24,142 nt of DNA from a bacterium UBA7470 (GCA_002479815.1 DLPA01000167.1:2321-26462), one strand, 5' to 3'. Counted from the first letter of the stretch, positions 6,771 through 14,733 are shown. The notes: generated by a model not told the origin, from the letters alone. A program made the numbers and translations.

Positions 6771-7954
6771 GCAGACAATTCAGTACGATAAGAAGGAGAC
6801 AGTGAAGAAGCAGGTTCATCAATCGCCGCTGTCACCGATGTCGGCTCAAGGCGACGCGGGTAAGGCACAGCCATCAATACCACTGCAATTGCGGCTGCGC
6901 CCCCCGTGTGCGCCAACGCCGCCATCAAAGGCCATTGCAGCACCACATTAGATAAACCTGTCAGCAATTGCAGCACCAACAGGGCCAGCAACCAGCGCGC
7001 CGTGGTGCGCTGTCCGGGCTGTTTCCACAAGTGCCAAGTCAGCAGGCCTAACACGGTCAGAACAAGATACGCCATCAAGCGGTGGGTGTAGTGAATGGCG
7101 GTCAATGCAGTAAAAGGCAGTGCTTCTCCACCACGGGTTTCACCCAGCTCGCGCCAGAAGCTAAAGCCGTGTTGAAAATCCATCGGTGGCCACCACGACC
7201 CTTGGCACGTTGGGAAATCAGTACACGCCAGTACCGCATAGTTGGTACTGACCCACCCCCCCAAAGCGATTTGTAAAGTCAATAAAGTCAAACTGATAGA
7301 CCACCACCACCTCAATGAAGAGGGCAGACGCATCCGCACCACTTCCGCTTTAGCACCAACGCTGGCATAGTGCAGCGATTGCAGCCGCAGCAGCACCAAG
7401 AGCATGATCCCTCCCATCAAATGCAGGGTAACGATGGCCGGAAAAAGCTTCATGGTCACGGTCAAGGCTCCAAATGCGCCTTGCAAACACACCCATATCA
7501 GCGTGAAGGTCGGCCACCACGGAGAGAGGTGTGTGTCAGCGCGCCGTAGCCATGTCCAAATCGTTAATATCAGAATCAAAGCACCAACGGCACTTGCCAG
7601 GTAGCGGTGAATCATCTCTACCCATGCTTTTGCAAAAGTCACAGGGCCAGTGGGCATGGCGGTTTGCTCCAGTGAAATCTGCGTCGCTGCTCCTACAGGG
7701 CTGGCATGACCATAACAGCCAGGCCAGTCTGGACAACCCAAGCCCGAATCCGTCAATCGAGTGAATGCACCGAAAATGACCAGATCAAAAGTCAAAAACA
7801 GCGTCACCCACGTCAACAAGCGAAGCCGCTGGGCAGTATTGGCGGAGCGACTTTTGTAAAGCACCCATGCCAAAGGCAAACCTGCAACCGCCCCCCCAAG
7901 TACGAGCAATTGCAACAAAGGGCTGAGGTTGTATAAAGGTGCATCGCTCATCAT
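6767..7954 (-). CDS. ctaA: Heme A synthase (COX15/CtaA)
   Basis: A 395-residue, eight-helix membrane enzyme that oxidises the C8 methyl group of heme O to give heme A. Seen in the sequence are the TRLTDSGLGCPDWPGCYG loop with its cysteine pair (Cys74, Cys80), and heme-ligand histidines in WVEMIHRYLAS (His116), VTLHLMGG, IHYTHRLMAY and LAHTGGA. ATG 7954 is chosen because it overlaps the stop of the preceding gene as ATGA and follows an AGCAGGGCGG stretch. An ATG at 7951 and an in-frame TTG at 7975 are alternatives. The gene is tightly packed between the SCO-like gene and ctaB, with 4-base overlaps on both sides. Confidence 0.96.
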   Translation of the reverse strand: MMSDAPLYNLSPLLQLLVLGGAVAGLPLAWVLYKSRSANTAQRLRLLTWVTLFLTFDLVIFGAFTRLTDSGLGCPDWPGCYGHASPVGAATQISLEQTAMPTGPVTFAKAWVEMIHRYLASAVGALILILTIWTWLRRADTHLSPWWPTFTLIWVCLQGAFGALTVTMKLFPAIVTLHLMGGIMLLVLLRLQSLHYASVGAKAEVVRMRLPSSLRWWWSISLTLLTLQIALGGWVSTNYAVLACTDFPTCQGSWWPPMDFQHGFSFWRELGETRGGEALPFTALTAIHYTHRLMAYLVLTVLGLLTWHLWKQPGQRTTARWLLALLVLQLLTGLSNVVLQWPLMAALAHTGGAAAIAVVLMAVPYPRRLEPTSVTAAIDEPASSLSPSYRTELSA

Positions 7955-8679
7955 GGCCGCCCTGCTTGATCCCAAGAGTTAGAAGCACGCATCAGTCGCT
8001 CCAAATCTTTACGCGCTTTGCTTGGATCGACATTCACAGGAAAACGCATCATCCAATTTCCCATGGGATCGACCACATACAAATGATCGGTCAAACTTTG
8101 TCCAGCCGCAGGTTGCAGCCATGCGGTCAATTGTCTTGCATCGACTTTCCAGACTTGTGCCGTCGCAAGAGCGGGGAGCAAATCAGCGGATACATTGGCC
8201 GAACCAGTGTGCAGCCACACCCAATCGACTCGATCTTTATCCTTTGCCAAACTCTCACGCAATTGGCGACTGAGGTACAAATGCTTTTGACACAAGGCAT
8301 CACACGCACTATCGGCGACTGTAACCAACAACCATTGGTGCTTTAAATCCATCAAAGAATGGGTCTGTCCAGTCAAATTCACGCCCATCAAGTCCTGAGG
8401 AATGGTGCGCTGAGGATCAATCAACTCACCATAACTTCGCCTTCCGTCAGGTCTGATGACGTAATAGGTGAAATACGATGCAATGACAGGCGCAGCACAC
8501 ACCAAAAATAAGAGGAATAGTTTGATCCTTGCCCCACGAGTTTGCCCGACAGACGCAGCTGCTTGTGTTTTCGGGTCTGGCAAACTGTGAATGGTCAAGC
8601 CCAAGGGCTGGTCATCAAGAGTCGCATTTTGAGGAGGAGCGGACACGCCTGCGGGGGGAGATGATTTGGAACCAGACAT
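7951..8679 (-). CDS. SCO-like single-pass membrane protein of the cox cluster
   Basis: A 242-residue protein with a low-complexity N-terminus (1-50), one transmembrane helix (about 52-76, LFLLFLVCAAPVIASYFTYY) and a periplasmic thioredoxin-like domain. Its order-typical position is between SURF1 and ctaA, where it is usually annotated as hypothetical. Residues can be matched to the SCO copper site: C-x3-C at Cys126 and Cys130 (DSACDALCQ) and His199 in TDHLYVVDPMGN, parallel to MDHS..YVYDP in the SCO protein downstream. It may therefore be a second copper or thiol-disulfide factor for oxidase assembly; this is inference. ATG 8679 is used, giving a 65-base overlap with SURF1. A GTG at 8646 is another option. 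Frames further upstream are shadows of SURF1. Confidence 0.8.
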   Translation of the reverse strand: MSGSKSSPPAGVSAPPQNATLDDQPLGLTIHSLPDPKTQAAASVGQTRGARIKLFLLFLVCAAPVIASYFTYYVIRPDGRRSYGELIDPQRTIPQDLMGVNLTGQTHSLMDLKHQWLLVTVADSACDALCQKHLYLSRQLRESLAKDKDRVDWVWLHTGSANVSADLLPALATAQVWKVDARQLTAWLQPAAGQSLTDHLYVVDPMGNWMMRFPVNVDPSKARKDLERLMRASNSWDQAGRP

Positions 8680-9391
8680 ATAAAACGATGATGAGCGTAC
8701 ACAAGGCAAACCATTGAAACGCATAGCCGTAGTGCTTGTGTACATCAGTACCAACAACAGGCCACGAACGCAACAGCCCATCGCTGACGGTGGGGGCATC
8801 CAACTGCACTAAAGAGGCCAAAAACAGTTCGGCTTGTAAAGTGGGGGCGATCACAGCAATGTCCACATTTTGCCGGATACGCCCCACACCATCGTTGCCT
8901 AGTTCGTAAATCTTGGAAGGAGGAGGGGCCAAACGACCAAAGATCTCGACAACACCAGTAGGCGTAGGCACATCAGGAACACGAGTTCGGTCTTGAAAGT
9001 CACGCGCCACCCAGCCCCGTTGCACCAAGATCACACGACCATCAGCCTCTAATTGCAAAGGTGTCACCACATAGAAACCAGTGCGCTTGTCCATGACTCG
9101 ATTATCTAAAAACACAGTGGCCTGATTCAGCCACTTCCCACGCCACAACACATGGCGGTGAATCAGGTCTTGTGGCAGTTGCGTGGGCAAATGCGACACA
9201 TCAGCATGAGTCAAGGGACGTAGGGCTTGTTTTTCAACAATGCTGTCCCGAATGGCTTCTTTCATTGCTGCACGGCGCAACTGCCAGAAACCTAAAGAGG
9301 CTGTAGTTGAACACCCTAAAACAGCAGCGAACAAGATCACCCAAAAACGCATAGGTAACTTGGGTAAGTTAAAGATTGGATACAAGTTCAC
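8615..9391 (-). CDS. SURF1 family cytochrome oxidase assembly protein
   Basis: A 258-residue SURF1/Shy1 homologue, which helps place heme A into subunit I. It has the family layout: an N-terminal transmembrane helix (about 15-38) followed by LGFWQLRRAAMKEA, a large periplasmic domain with DNRVMDKRTGFYVVTPL and VILVQRGWV, and a C-terminal helix (about 225-245) preceded by HKHYGYAFQWFAL. The GTG start at 9391 is preferred because GGAAGAG lies directly upstream; ATG 9352 would remove 13 residues. The gene lies back to back with DUF2909 (24 bases apart). It starts a second minus-strand unit whose promoter must lie inside or opposite the DUF2909 gene. Confidence 0.93.
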   Translation of the reverse strand: MNLYPIFNLPKLPMRFWVILFAAVLGCSTTASLGFWQLRRAAMKEAIRDSIVEKQALRPLTHADVSHLPTQLPQDLIHRHVLWRGKWLNQATVFLDNRVMDKRTGFYVVTPLQLEADGRVILVQRGWVARDFQDRTRVPDVPTPTGVVEIFGRLAPPPSKIYELGNDGVGRIRQNVDIAVIAPTLQAELFLASLVQLDAPTVSDGLLRSWPVVGTDVHKHYGYAFQWFALCTLIIVLYVWFQIISPRRRVRSSSKCDS

Positions 9392-9415
9392 TCTCTTCCA
9401 GCCATAATCTCAAAC

Positions 9416-9667
9416 ATGACATATTTGGTAATTATTGCGTTTATCGCCATCGTAGGCAGTTTAGGTGCTGCATTGATATTGATGATGCGAGTGTCTAAAA
9501 CAACAGACACATCACACGTCGTTTCCGCTTCACCACACCAACCTAATAAAGGAATGGCTCGAGCTCTCGCTTTAAGAGTAGCTTTTTCTATCTTCCTTTT
9601 CGTATTAGTGTTATTTGGTTGGTGGATGGGATGGATACATCCCACTGGAATCAGTCCTGGACGCTGA
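9416..9667 (+). CDS. DUF2909 twin-transmembrane protein, antisense to the cox cluster
   Basis: An 83-residue protein with two hydrophobic helices (about 2-24 and 52-73) joined by a polar loop of about 25 residues. The second half, NKGMARALALRVAFSIFLF followed by GWIHPTGI, is the DUF2909 signature. In Burkholderiales this small gene commonly sits between ctaE and SURF1 on the opposite strand, exactly as here. Its function is unknown; the conserved position suggests a role in oxidase assembly or stability, which is inference. It is convergent with ctaE, shares the hairpin terminator at 9680-9705 with it, and is divergent from SURF1. No strong Shine-Dalgarno sequence precedes the ATG. Confidence 0.88.
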   Translation: MTYLVIIAFIAIVGSLGAALILMMRVSKTTDTSHVVSASPHQPNKGMARALALRVAFSIFLFVLVLFGWWMGWIHPTGISPGR

Positions 9668-9679
9668 AGTTTGAAACAT

Positions 9680-9705
9680 AAAAAGCGCCTGAAAAGGCGC
9701 TTTTT
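9680..9705. terminator. Symmetric Rho-independent terminator between DUF2909 and ctaE
   Basis: The arms AAAAAGCGCCT (9680-9690) and AGGCGCTTTTT (9695-9705) are perfect reverse complements around a GAAA tetraloop. The GC stem is flanked by A5 on the left and T5 on the right, so transcripts from either strand end in a stem plus U tract. It serves DUF2909 (+, stop 9667) and ctaE (-, stop 9725). Confidence 0.92.
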
Positions 9706-9724
9706 ATGCTTGCAAAATATCCGT

Positions 9725-10606
9725 TTACATCCAATAAACCAGAATGTAGAGACCCAACCAAACCACATCCACAAAATGCCAATACCAAGCAGCCCCTTCA
9801 AAGCCGAAATGACGAGTGGGGGTGAAGTGCCCTTTTTGTAAACGTAAAGTGATGAACAGCAGCATCAACATACCCACAAACACATGAAAACCATGAAAGC
9901 CGGTCAGCATATAAAAGGTAGAGCCGTACACACCGGATGAGAGTTTTAGATTCAAATCACCCCATGCGTGAGCATACTCGTAGCCTTGAACAAACAAAAA
10001 GACGACTCCCAGTAATACGGTCATCCACATAAAAGCGATGGTCTTGGTACGATTGCCGACTTGCAGGGCATGATGCGCAACAGTTAACGTGACACCAGAT
10101 GTCAGAAGCAATGCGGTATTGATTGTGGGCAGCCAAAATGGCCCCATTGTTTGAAATGGCTCAACAATGCCTGCAGGGGAGGCAGTCGCACCTGCTTGGA
10201 CACTCGGCCAAATAGCTTGAAAATTCGGCCAAATAAGCGCGTTCTCAATATTCGCTAATTGCGGAACAGAATGAACACGAGCCCACCACAGCGCTGTGAA
10301 GAACGCACCAAAGAACATGACTTCAGAAAAAATAAACCACGTCATACTCCAACGATACGAGAGGTCAATTTTGTATCCGTACAAACCATTCTCGCTCTCG
10401 GTAACAGCCTCTTTGAACCACTGAAACAGGACGGTCAGCCACCATATCAGTCCGAAAAATAAAGAGTATGCGCCCCATGAAGAGCCATTGATCCACTGAC
10501 CTGCGCCAAGAATCACGAAGAACAACCCTATCGAAGACATCACGGGATGCCGTGACGGTCCAGGGACGAAATAGTACGGCGTACTGCCGTGTGTTGTAGC
10601 GGACAT
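9725..10606 (-). CDS. ctaE: Cytochrome c oxidase subunit III
   Basis: A 293-residue, seven-helix subunit III of the aa3-type oxidase, which stabilises proton pumping by subunit I. Family motifs include STPYYFVPGPSRHP near the N-terminus, SYRWSMTWFIFSEVMFFGAFF with the conserved membrane glutamate, VAHHALQVGNR, GYEYAHAW, LTGFHGFHVFVG and the closing AWYWHFVDVVWLGLY. The ATG at 10606 is chosen because AGGAG at 10612-10616 lies 5 bases upstream; a GTG two codons earlier would fall on that site. A 72-base leader separates it from the DUF2970 gene. Transcription probably ends at 9680-9705. Confidence 0.97.
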   Translation of the reverse strand: MSATTHGSTPYYFVPGPSRHPVMSSIGLFFVILGAGQWINGSSWGAYSLFFGLIWWLTVLFQWFKEAVTESENGLYGYKIDLSYRWSMTWFIFSEVMFFGAFFTALWWARVHSVPQLANIENALIWPNFQAIWPSVQAGATASPAGIVEPFQTMGPFWLPTINTALLLTSGVTLTVAHHALQVGNRTKTIAFMWMTVLLGVVFLFVQGYEYAHAWGDLNLKLSSGVYGSTFYMLTGFHGFHVFVGMLMLLFITLRLQKGHFTPTRHFGFEGAAWYWHFVDVVWLGLYILVYWM

Positions 10607-10611
10607 GCTCA

Positions 10612-10616
10612 CTCCT
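10612..10616 (-). promoter_or_regulatory. Shine-Dalgarno site deciding the ctaE start
   Basis: AGGAG on the minus strand, 5 bases before ATG 10606. It makes that ATG the start rather than the in-frame GTG at 10612. Confidence 0.85.
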
Positions 10617-10678
10617 GTTTTTACAAATTAAAAGTTAGTTTATCGGCAACTCAAGCTGCCAAAGTCTGTTTTCCAAGT

Positions 10679-10900
10679 TCACATTCGAACGACCCAACGC
10701 ACTACCAGCATCAAGCCACTAACGAAGAGAAACACAAGCAAAAGTGAGACGAATAAAAGTTGTATTGGTCGCAGATGTTTGACATCTTCATCAAAGTCTG
10801 TTCGACGTCTTATACCTAAAAAAGACCATAGCACGGCTTTAACGGCATTCCAAAAGACCAGAACAGGTTGAAAGTGATTGTTACCGTAGCGTGGCGGCAC
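10679..10900 (-). CDS. DUF2970 small membrane protein of the cox operon
   Basis: A 73-residue protein with a short amphipathic N-terminus containing FWNAVKAVLWSFLGIRRR, the DUF2970 signature, a charged segment (TDFDEDVKHL), and one C-terminal transmembrane helix (about 47-70). It sits between ctaG and ctaE, its usual place in Burkholderiales. No biochemical role is established that I know of. The start is GTG 10900; no earlier in-frame ATG exists after the ctaG stop. The gene begins 9 bases after ctaG ends. Only a weak GAG-containing ribosome site is seen. Confidence 0.88.
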   Translation of the reverse strand: MPPRYGNNHFQPVLVFWNAVKAVLWSFLGIRRRTDFDEDVKHLRPIQLLFVSLLLVFLFVSGLMLVVRWVVRM

Positions 10901-10909
10901 TATAAAAAC

Positions 10910-11572
10910 TCAACTTGCTGCAAACCATACAAAACGCAGCGGCACTGATGCGTATGTGTCTGCGAATAGGGGGTGAAACTGTATATCTCTAGATTGCAGA
11001 GAACCAGGTGTTGTTCCTGGAGGCATTGGAGTCTTACCACCTACTTCGAAAAAGGTGTAAGACAACGTAATGGTTTTAACATCTTTGGGCAATTTAGGAT
11101 CAACCACAAATGCAACTGGCCATTCTTTCTTTTCACCAGGTGCCAAGGTGTATTGCGTGAAGCAAAAACACTCTAGCTTATTGAAGTGAGCTGTAGCTTG
11201 CTTAGGCGCATAACTTGGAATGGCTTGGGCAGACATTGTGCGATTTTGAATGTTCTTAAATTCATACATCACTGTCGTTAACTGACCTGGATGAACTTCC
11301 AGGCTACGGGTCATTGGTTTGAAATCCCAGGGACCACGCACATTCGAATCGAACTCAATTGTGATCGTTCTGCTTGTATCTACTTGAGTGTTGATAGGTC
11401 TGTTAGTTGTTTGACCTGGGATTTCACGTTCTGCAATAGCGAGTACGTTCAGTCCAGTAGCCTCACAAATAGCCTTGTAAATTGGAACAAGCGCGTATCC
11501 AAAACCAAACATACCAAGGGCAATAACGGCCAGTTTGCTAACCATTTTTAGGTTTTCGCGCTGTAATGCCAT
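10910..11572 (-). CDS. ctaG: Cytochrome c oxidase assembly protein CtaG/COX11
   Basis: A 220-residue COX11-type copper chaperone that supplies CuB to subunit I. It has one N-terminal transmembrane helix (about 11-30, VSKLAVIALGMFGFGYALVP) with the conserved YKAICEATG just after it, and an immunoglobulin-like periplasmic domain. Copper-binding cysteines are Cys135 and Cys137 in ECFCFTQ; Cys36 near the membrane is the usual third cysteine. The AEREIPGQ, RGPWDFKP and APKQATAHFNKLECFCF stretches are typical. Length is normal. ATG 11572 is a clear start, with AGG about 10 bases upstream. It lies between the 36-residue assembly gene and DUF2970. Confidence 0.96.
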   Translation of the reverse strand: MALQRENLKMVSKLAVIALGMFGFGYALVPIYKAICEATGLNVLAIAEREIPGQTTNRPINTQVDTSRTITIEFDSNVRGPWDFKPMTRSLEVHPGQLTTVMYEFKNIQNRTMSAQAIPSYAPKQATAHFNKLECFCFTQYTLAPGEKKEWPVAFVVDPKLPKDVKTITLSYTFFEVGGKTPMPPGTTPGSLQSRDIQFHPLFADTYASVPLRFVWFAAS

Positions 11573-11613
11573 ATCTGTATACCTATGAGTTCAGAGAACG
11601 GAAACGATTTGAG

Positions 11614-11724
11614 TCATTTGCCCAACAGCACAAGCTTGGCCATAAAACCCAAGAAAAAAACGAGTGCAACGGATGCAAGTATCCATCCAAGGCGGCGGTT
11701 TTTCTTTTGCTGTTCGGGTGTCAT
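11614..11724 (-). CDS. Cytochrome oxidase small assembly protein (36 aa)
   Basis: This short gene encodes 36 residues: a polar start MTPEQQKKNRRLGW, then a single hydrophobic helix (ILASVALVFFLGFMAKLVLLG) and Lys before TGA. It corresponds to the small assembly protein found between ctaD and ctaG in many Burkholderiales. The topology suggests a basic cytoplasmic N-terminus and a membrane anchor. It is 25 bases from the ctaD stop and 41 bases from the ctaG start, in the same direction, so it is part of the operon. Its size makes it easy to miss in automated annotation. The exact role is not known. Confidence 0.9.
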   Translation of the reverse strand: MTPEQQKKNRRLGWILASVALVFFLGFMAKLVLLGK

Positions 11725-11749
11725 GGCCGATTTAAGTCCTATTTTCGAA

Positions 11750-13372
11750 TTATCCAACTACTCGAGTTGCTGTGATATCCAATTTAGGTGGTGTTTCAAA
11801 GGTGTGAAAAGGTGCGGGGGAAGGCACTTCCCATTCCAAGCCTTCTGCACCTTCCCATGGTTTTTGAGGCGCTTTTTCGCCCTGACCACGCATCGTAGGA
11901 ATCACAATGAATAGGAAGAACAAAACTTGTGTGATGCCGAATCCGAAAGAACCAATGGACGAGATCATGTTGAAATCGGCGAATTGCATGGGGTAGTCGG
12001 CATAACGACGTGGCATACCAGCCAGGCCCAGGAAATGCTGAGGGAAAAAGGTGACATTGAAGAAGATCAAGGAAGCCCAAAAATGAATCTTGCCACGGGT
12101 CTCGTTGTACATCACCCCAGTCCATTTAGGTACCCAATAGTAGAAGCCACCGAACAACCCAAATAAGGAACCGGCCACCATGGTGTAGTGAAAGTGCGCT
12201 ACTACGTAATATGTATCATGAAGATTCTGATCTACAGGAGACATTGACAGAATCAGCCCCGTAAATCCTCCCATAGTGAAGACGAAAATGAAGCCAACGC
12301 CCCACAGCATGGGTGTTTCAAATGTCATTGATCCTTTCCACATCGTGGCCAGCCAATTGAACACTTTGACACCGGTGGGTACAGCAATCAACATCGTAGC
12401 GTACATGAAGAACAATTGCCCAGTCAGCGGCATACCTGTTGTGTACATATGGTGCGCCCACACAACAAAAGAGAGAATGGCAATCGAAGCAGTCGCATAC
12501 ACCATAGAGGTGTAACCAAACAACTTTTTACGGGCGAAGGCAGGAATGATGGTGCTGACAATGCCGAACGCAGGGAGAATCAAAATATAGACTTCAGGAT
12601 GGCCAAAGAACCAAAAGATATGTTGGTACATCACAGGATCGCCACCACCAGCAGGATTGAAGAAGCTGGTTCCGAAATGACGATCTGTCAAAGTCATAGT
12701 AATTGCGCCCGCCAACACAGGCATCACAGCAATCAATAAGTAAGCAGTGATGAGCCATGTCCAGCAGAATAACGGCATTTTCATCAAGGTCATGCCAGGT
12801 GCGCGCATGTTCAAGATGGTCACGATGATGTTAATCGACCCCATGATAGAAGACGCGCCCAAAATGTGCATGGCAAAGATACCCGCATCCATAGACGGCC
12901 CCATCTGCAATGTCAGGGGTGCGTACAGCGTCCAGCCTGCAGCAGGCGCACCGCCTGGCATGAAGAAAGAGCCCGCCAGAATGATAGCTGCAGGAATCAT
13001 CAACCAGAAACTGAAGTTATTCATGCGGGCAAACGCCATGTCTGATGCGCCAATTTGCAGGGGCAACATCCAGTTGGCGAATCCTACAAATGCAGGCATG
13101 ATGGCACCGAACACCATGATCAGTCCGTGCATGGTGGTGAACTGGTTGAACAACTCGGGGTTGACAAGTTGCAAACCAGGTTGAAATAACTCAGCGCGAA
13201 TCAACATTGCCAGCAGACCGCCAATCATGAGCATGGCAAAACTGAACAACAGGTACAAGGTACCAATGTCTTTGTGGTTCGTAGCGAAGACCCAGCGTCG
13301 CCAGCCAGTGGGCGCATGGTGATGGTCATCATGTGCATGATGACCGTCGTGATGACCAATAACTGCACTCAT
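11750..13372 (-). CDS. ctaD: Cytochrome c oxidase subunit I (aa3-type)
   Basis: A 540-residue, twelve-helix catalytic subunit. Heme a ligands are His82 (TTMHGLIMVFG) and His395. The CuB/heme a3 site is made by His258 (FGHPEVYIL, with cross-linkable Tyr262), His307, His308 (WAHHMYT) and His393 (VAHFHYTM). Glu260 in HPEVY is the conserved residue near the D-pathway end. The K-pathway Lys is in VPTGVKVFNW. The N-terminus is unusually histidine-rich (ten histidines in residues 7-19). This occurs in related Burkholderiales and may bind metal. AAGGA lies about 7 bases before ATG 13372. The gene follows ctaC after 36 bases. Confidence 0.98.
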   Translation of the reverse strand: MSAVIGHHDGHHAHDDHHHAPTGWRRWVFATNHKDIGTLYLLFSFAMLMIGGLLAMLIRAELFQPGLQLVNPELFNQFTTMHGLIMVFGAIMPAFVGFANWMLPLQIGASDMAFARMNNFSFWLMIPAAIILAGSFFMPGGAPAAGWTLYAPLTLQMGPSMDAGIFAMHILGASSIMGSINIIVTILNMRAPGMTLMKMPLFCWTWLITAYLLIAVMPVLAGAITMTLTDRHFGTSFFNPAGGGDPVMYQHIFWFFGHPEVYILILPAFGIVSTIIPAFARKKLFGYTSMVYATASIAILSFVVWAHHMYTTGMPLTGQLFFMYATMLIAVPTGVKVFNWLATMWKGSMTFETPMLWGVGFIFVFTMGGFTGLILSMSPVDQNLHDTYYVVAHFHYTMVAGSLFGLFGGFYYWVPKWTGVMYNETRGKIHFWASLIFFNVTFFPQHFLGLAGMPRRYADYPMQFADFNMISSIGSFGFGITQVLFFLFIVIPTMRGQGEKAPQKPWEGAEGLEWEVPSPAPFHTFETPPKLDITATRVVG

Positions 13373-13408
13373 TTCTAATCCTTAAAAACTCAAACTAAAA
13401 ACCAGTCT

Positions 13409-14629
13409 TCACTTGCGCGCAGCCACAACAGCTGAAGGTTGAACTGCCTTGTCTGTTTTGTTAGACCAAGAATTCTTGGCATAAGTAATTACCGCTGCAA
13501 TCTCAGTGTCACTCAACTGTTTCCAAGCTGGCATAGAACCACCACCTTGACCGTTCAACAGGACGTTGATGACCTTATTCTGATCAGCGTCCAGTACCAC
13601 AGCAGAGCCGTCTAAAGGCTTGATCGGGCCAGCACCCTTGCCATTCGCTTGGTGACAGGCTGCGCAGTTTGCGGCATATACAGAAGCACCTCGTTTGACC
13701 AAATCAGCGACTTCCCAAACTTTAGTTGGATCATCGGCTTTTGCTGCCATTGCTGCTTTCTGAGCTTGCACCCATGCGGTGTATTCCTCAGCGGTCACTA
13801 CTTTGACATGTATGGGCATGTAGGCGTGCTCTTTGCCACAAAGTTCAGCACACTGCCCGTAGAAATCACCTGTCTTTTCAGCACGAAACCAAGCATCGCG
13901 CACAAAGCCTGGAATTGCATCTTGCTTGACACCAAATGCGGGGATCATCCATGCGTGAATCACGTCGTTCGCTGTAGTGATCATGCGGACTTTTTTACCG
14001 ACAGGAACGACCATCGGGTTATCAACTTTCAGCAAATAGTTGTCTGTAGGAGCAGGCTTACCACTGTTGGACATGAGACGATGTTCATTGTCCAAAGTGG
14101 AGATGAAACTGATACCTTCACCCTCGCCTTTGAGATAGTCATATCCCCATTTCCATTGCATCCCAGTCGTTTTAATGGTGATGTCGGCGTTGGTGGTGTC
14201 TTTTTGGGCCACAACGACCTTCGTCGCTGGGAGTGCCATCCCAATCACAATGAACAACGGGACAATTGTCCATCCCAACTCAACCCAAAGAGGCTCGGGC
14301 AATTCTTGTGATTTATGACCTACAGATTTGCGATGTTTAAAGATAGAGTAAAACATCGCACCAAATACAAGCACAAAGATAACAGAGCAAAGCACGAGTA
14401 GAAACCAGTGCATCCAATGTATTTCTTCTGCGATTTTAGTGGCTGCAGGCGCGAAGTTCAGCTGATTGACCGCAGGCCCACCAGGCAAATCCCCGACGGA
14501 AGCAGCGTATACCGATGTGGACAGCCATAGGCTGACTGATGTCATCAATGAGCCTAGTGGAACTGCCAAGCGCGGTACAGATGACAACTCCGTATGGAGG
14601 AGTTTATTGAAACGATTGAATTTGCTCAC
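13409..14629 (-). CDS. ctaC: Cytochrome c oxidase subunit II with fused cytochrome c domain
   Basis: A 406-residue subunit II. It has a signal sequence (about 1-43, ending VYAAS), two transmembrane helices (about 74-97 and 117-136), and a cupredoxin domain with the CuA ligands His225, Cys260, Cys264, His268 and Met271 (GQCAELCGKEHAYM). The C-terminal cytochrome c domain has Cys322, Cys325 and His326 (CAACH) and a probable axial Met366 (GGGSMPAW). This is the caa3-like fused form. KTTGMQWKWGYDY is the electron-entry aromatic region. The start is GTG 14629 with GAGG about 10 bases upstream; the next Met (14545) would leave a poor signal peptide. An FNR-type palindrome lies 25 bases upstream of the start. 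Confidence 0.97.
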   Translation of the reverse strand: MSKFNRFNKLLHTELSSVPRLAVPLGSLMTSVSLWLSTSVYAASVGDLPGGPAVNQLNFAPAATKIAEEIHWMHWFLLVLCSVIFVLVFGAMFYSIFKHRKSVGHKSQELPEPLWVELGWTIVPLFIVIGMALPATKVVVAQKDTTNADITIKTTGMQWKWGYDYLKGEGEGISFISTLDNEHRLMSNSGKPAPTDNYLLKVDNPMVVPVGKKVRMITTANDVIHAWMIPAFGVKQDAIPGFVRDAWFRAEKTGDFYGQCAELCGKEHAYMPIHVKVVTAEEYTAWVQAQKAAMAAKADDPTKVWEVADLVKRGASVYAANCAACHQANGKGAGPIKPLDGSAVVLDADQNKVINVLLNGQGGGSMPAWKQLSDTEIAAVITYAKNSWSNKTDKAVQPSAVVAARK

Positions 14630-14654
14630 TTTTGTTCTGCCTCAAACATAAGCA

Positions 14655-14668
14655 TTGATTTATATCAA
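14655..14668. promoter_or_regulatory. Perfect FNR/Anr-type binding site upstream of ctaC
   Basis: TTGAT-TTAT-ATCAA matches the FNR/Anr/Crp-family consensus TTGAT-N4-ATCAA at all ten defined bases and is fully palindromic in its half-sites. It lies in the 104-base gap between DUF2244 and ctaC, 25 bases before the ctaC start. An activator site at -41.5 would put the transcription start inside ctaC. Proximity therefore favours repression under low oxygen, which would suit a low-affinity aa3 oxidase. The regulator is inferred, not in the window. Confidence 0.7.
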
Positions 14669-14733
14669 CGCCGATTACACCAAATTTCTAAACTGTAACC
14701 CCTAAGGGAAAACCCGCCAAATCCAGAGCGATG

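Noticed and set aside
8680..8799. Upstream extension of the SCO-like protein by 40 residues
   Set aside because: It lies wholly within SURF1 in another frame and has no resemblance to the family N-terminus, which is a single helix beginning near residue 52 of the chosen protein.
14669..14733. Sigma-70 promoter boxes for ctaC
   Set aside because: Candidate hexamers such as TTACAG and TGTAAT occur, but with 13-base spacing; no convincing pair was found, so only the FNR-type site is listed.
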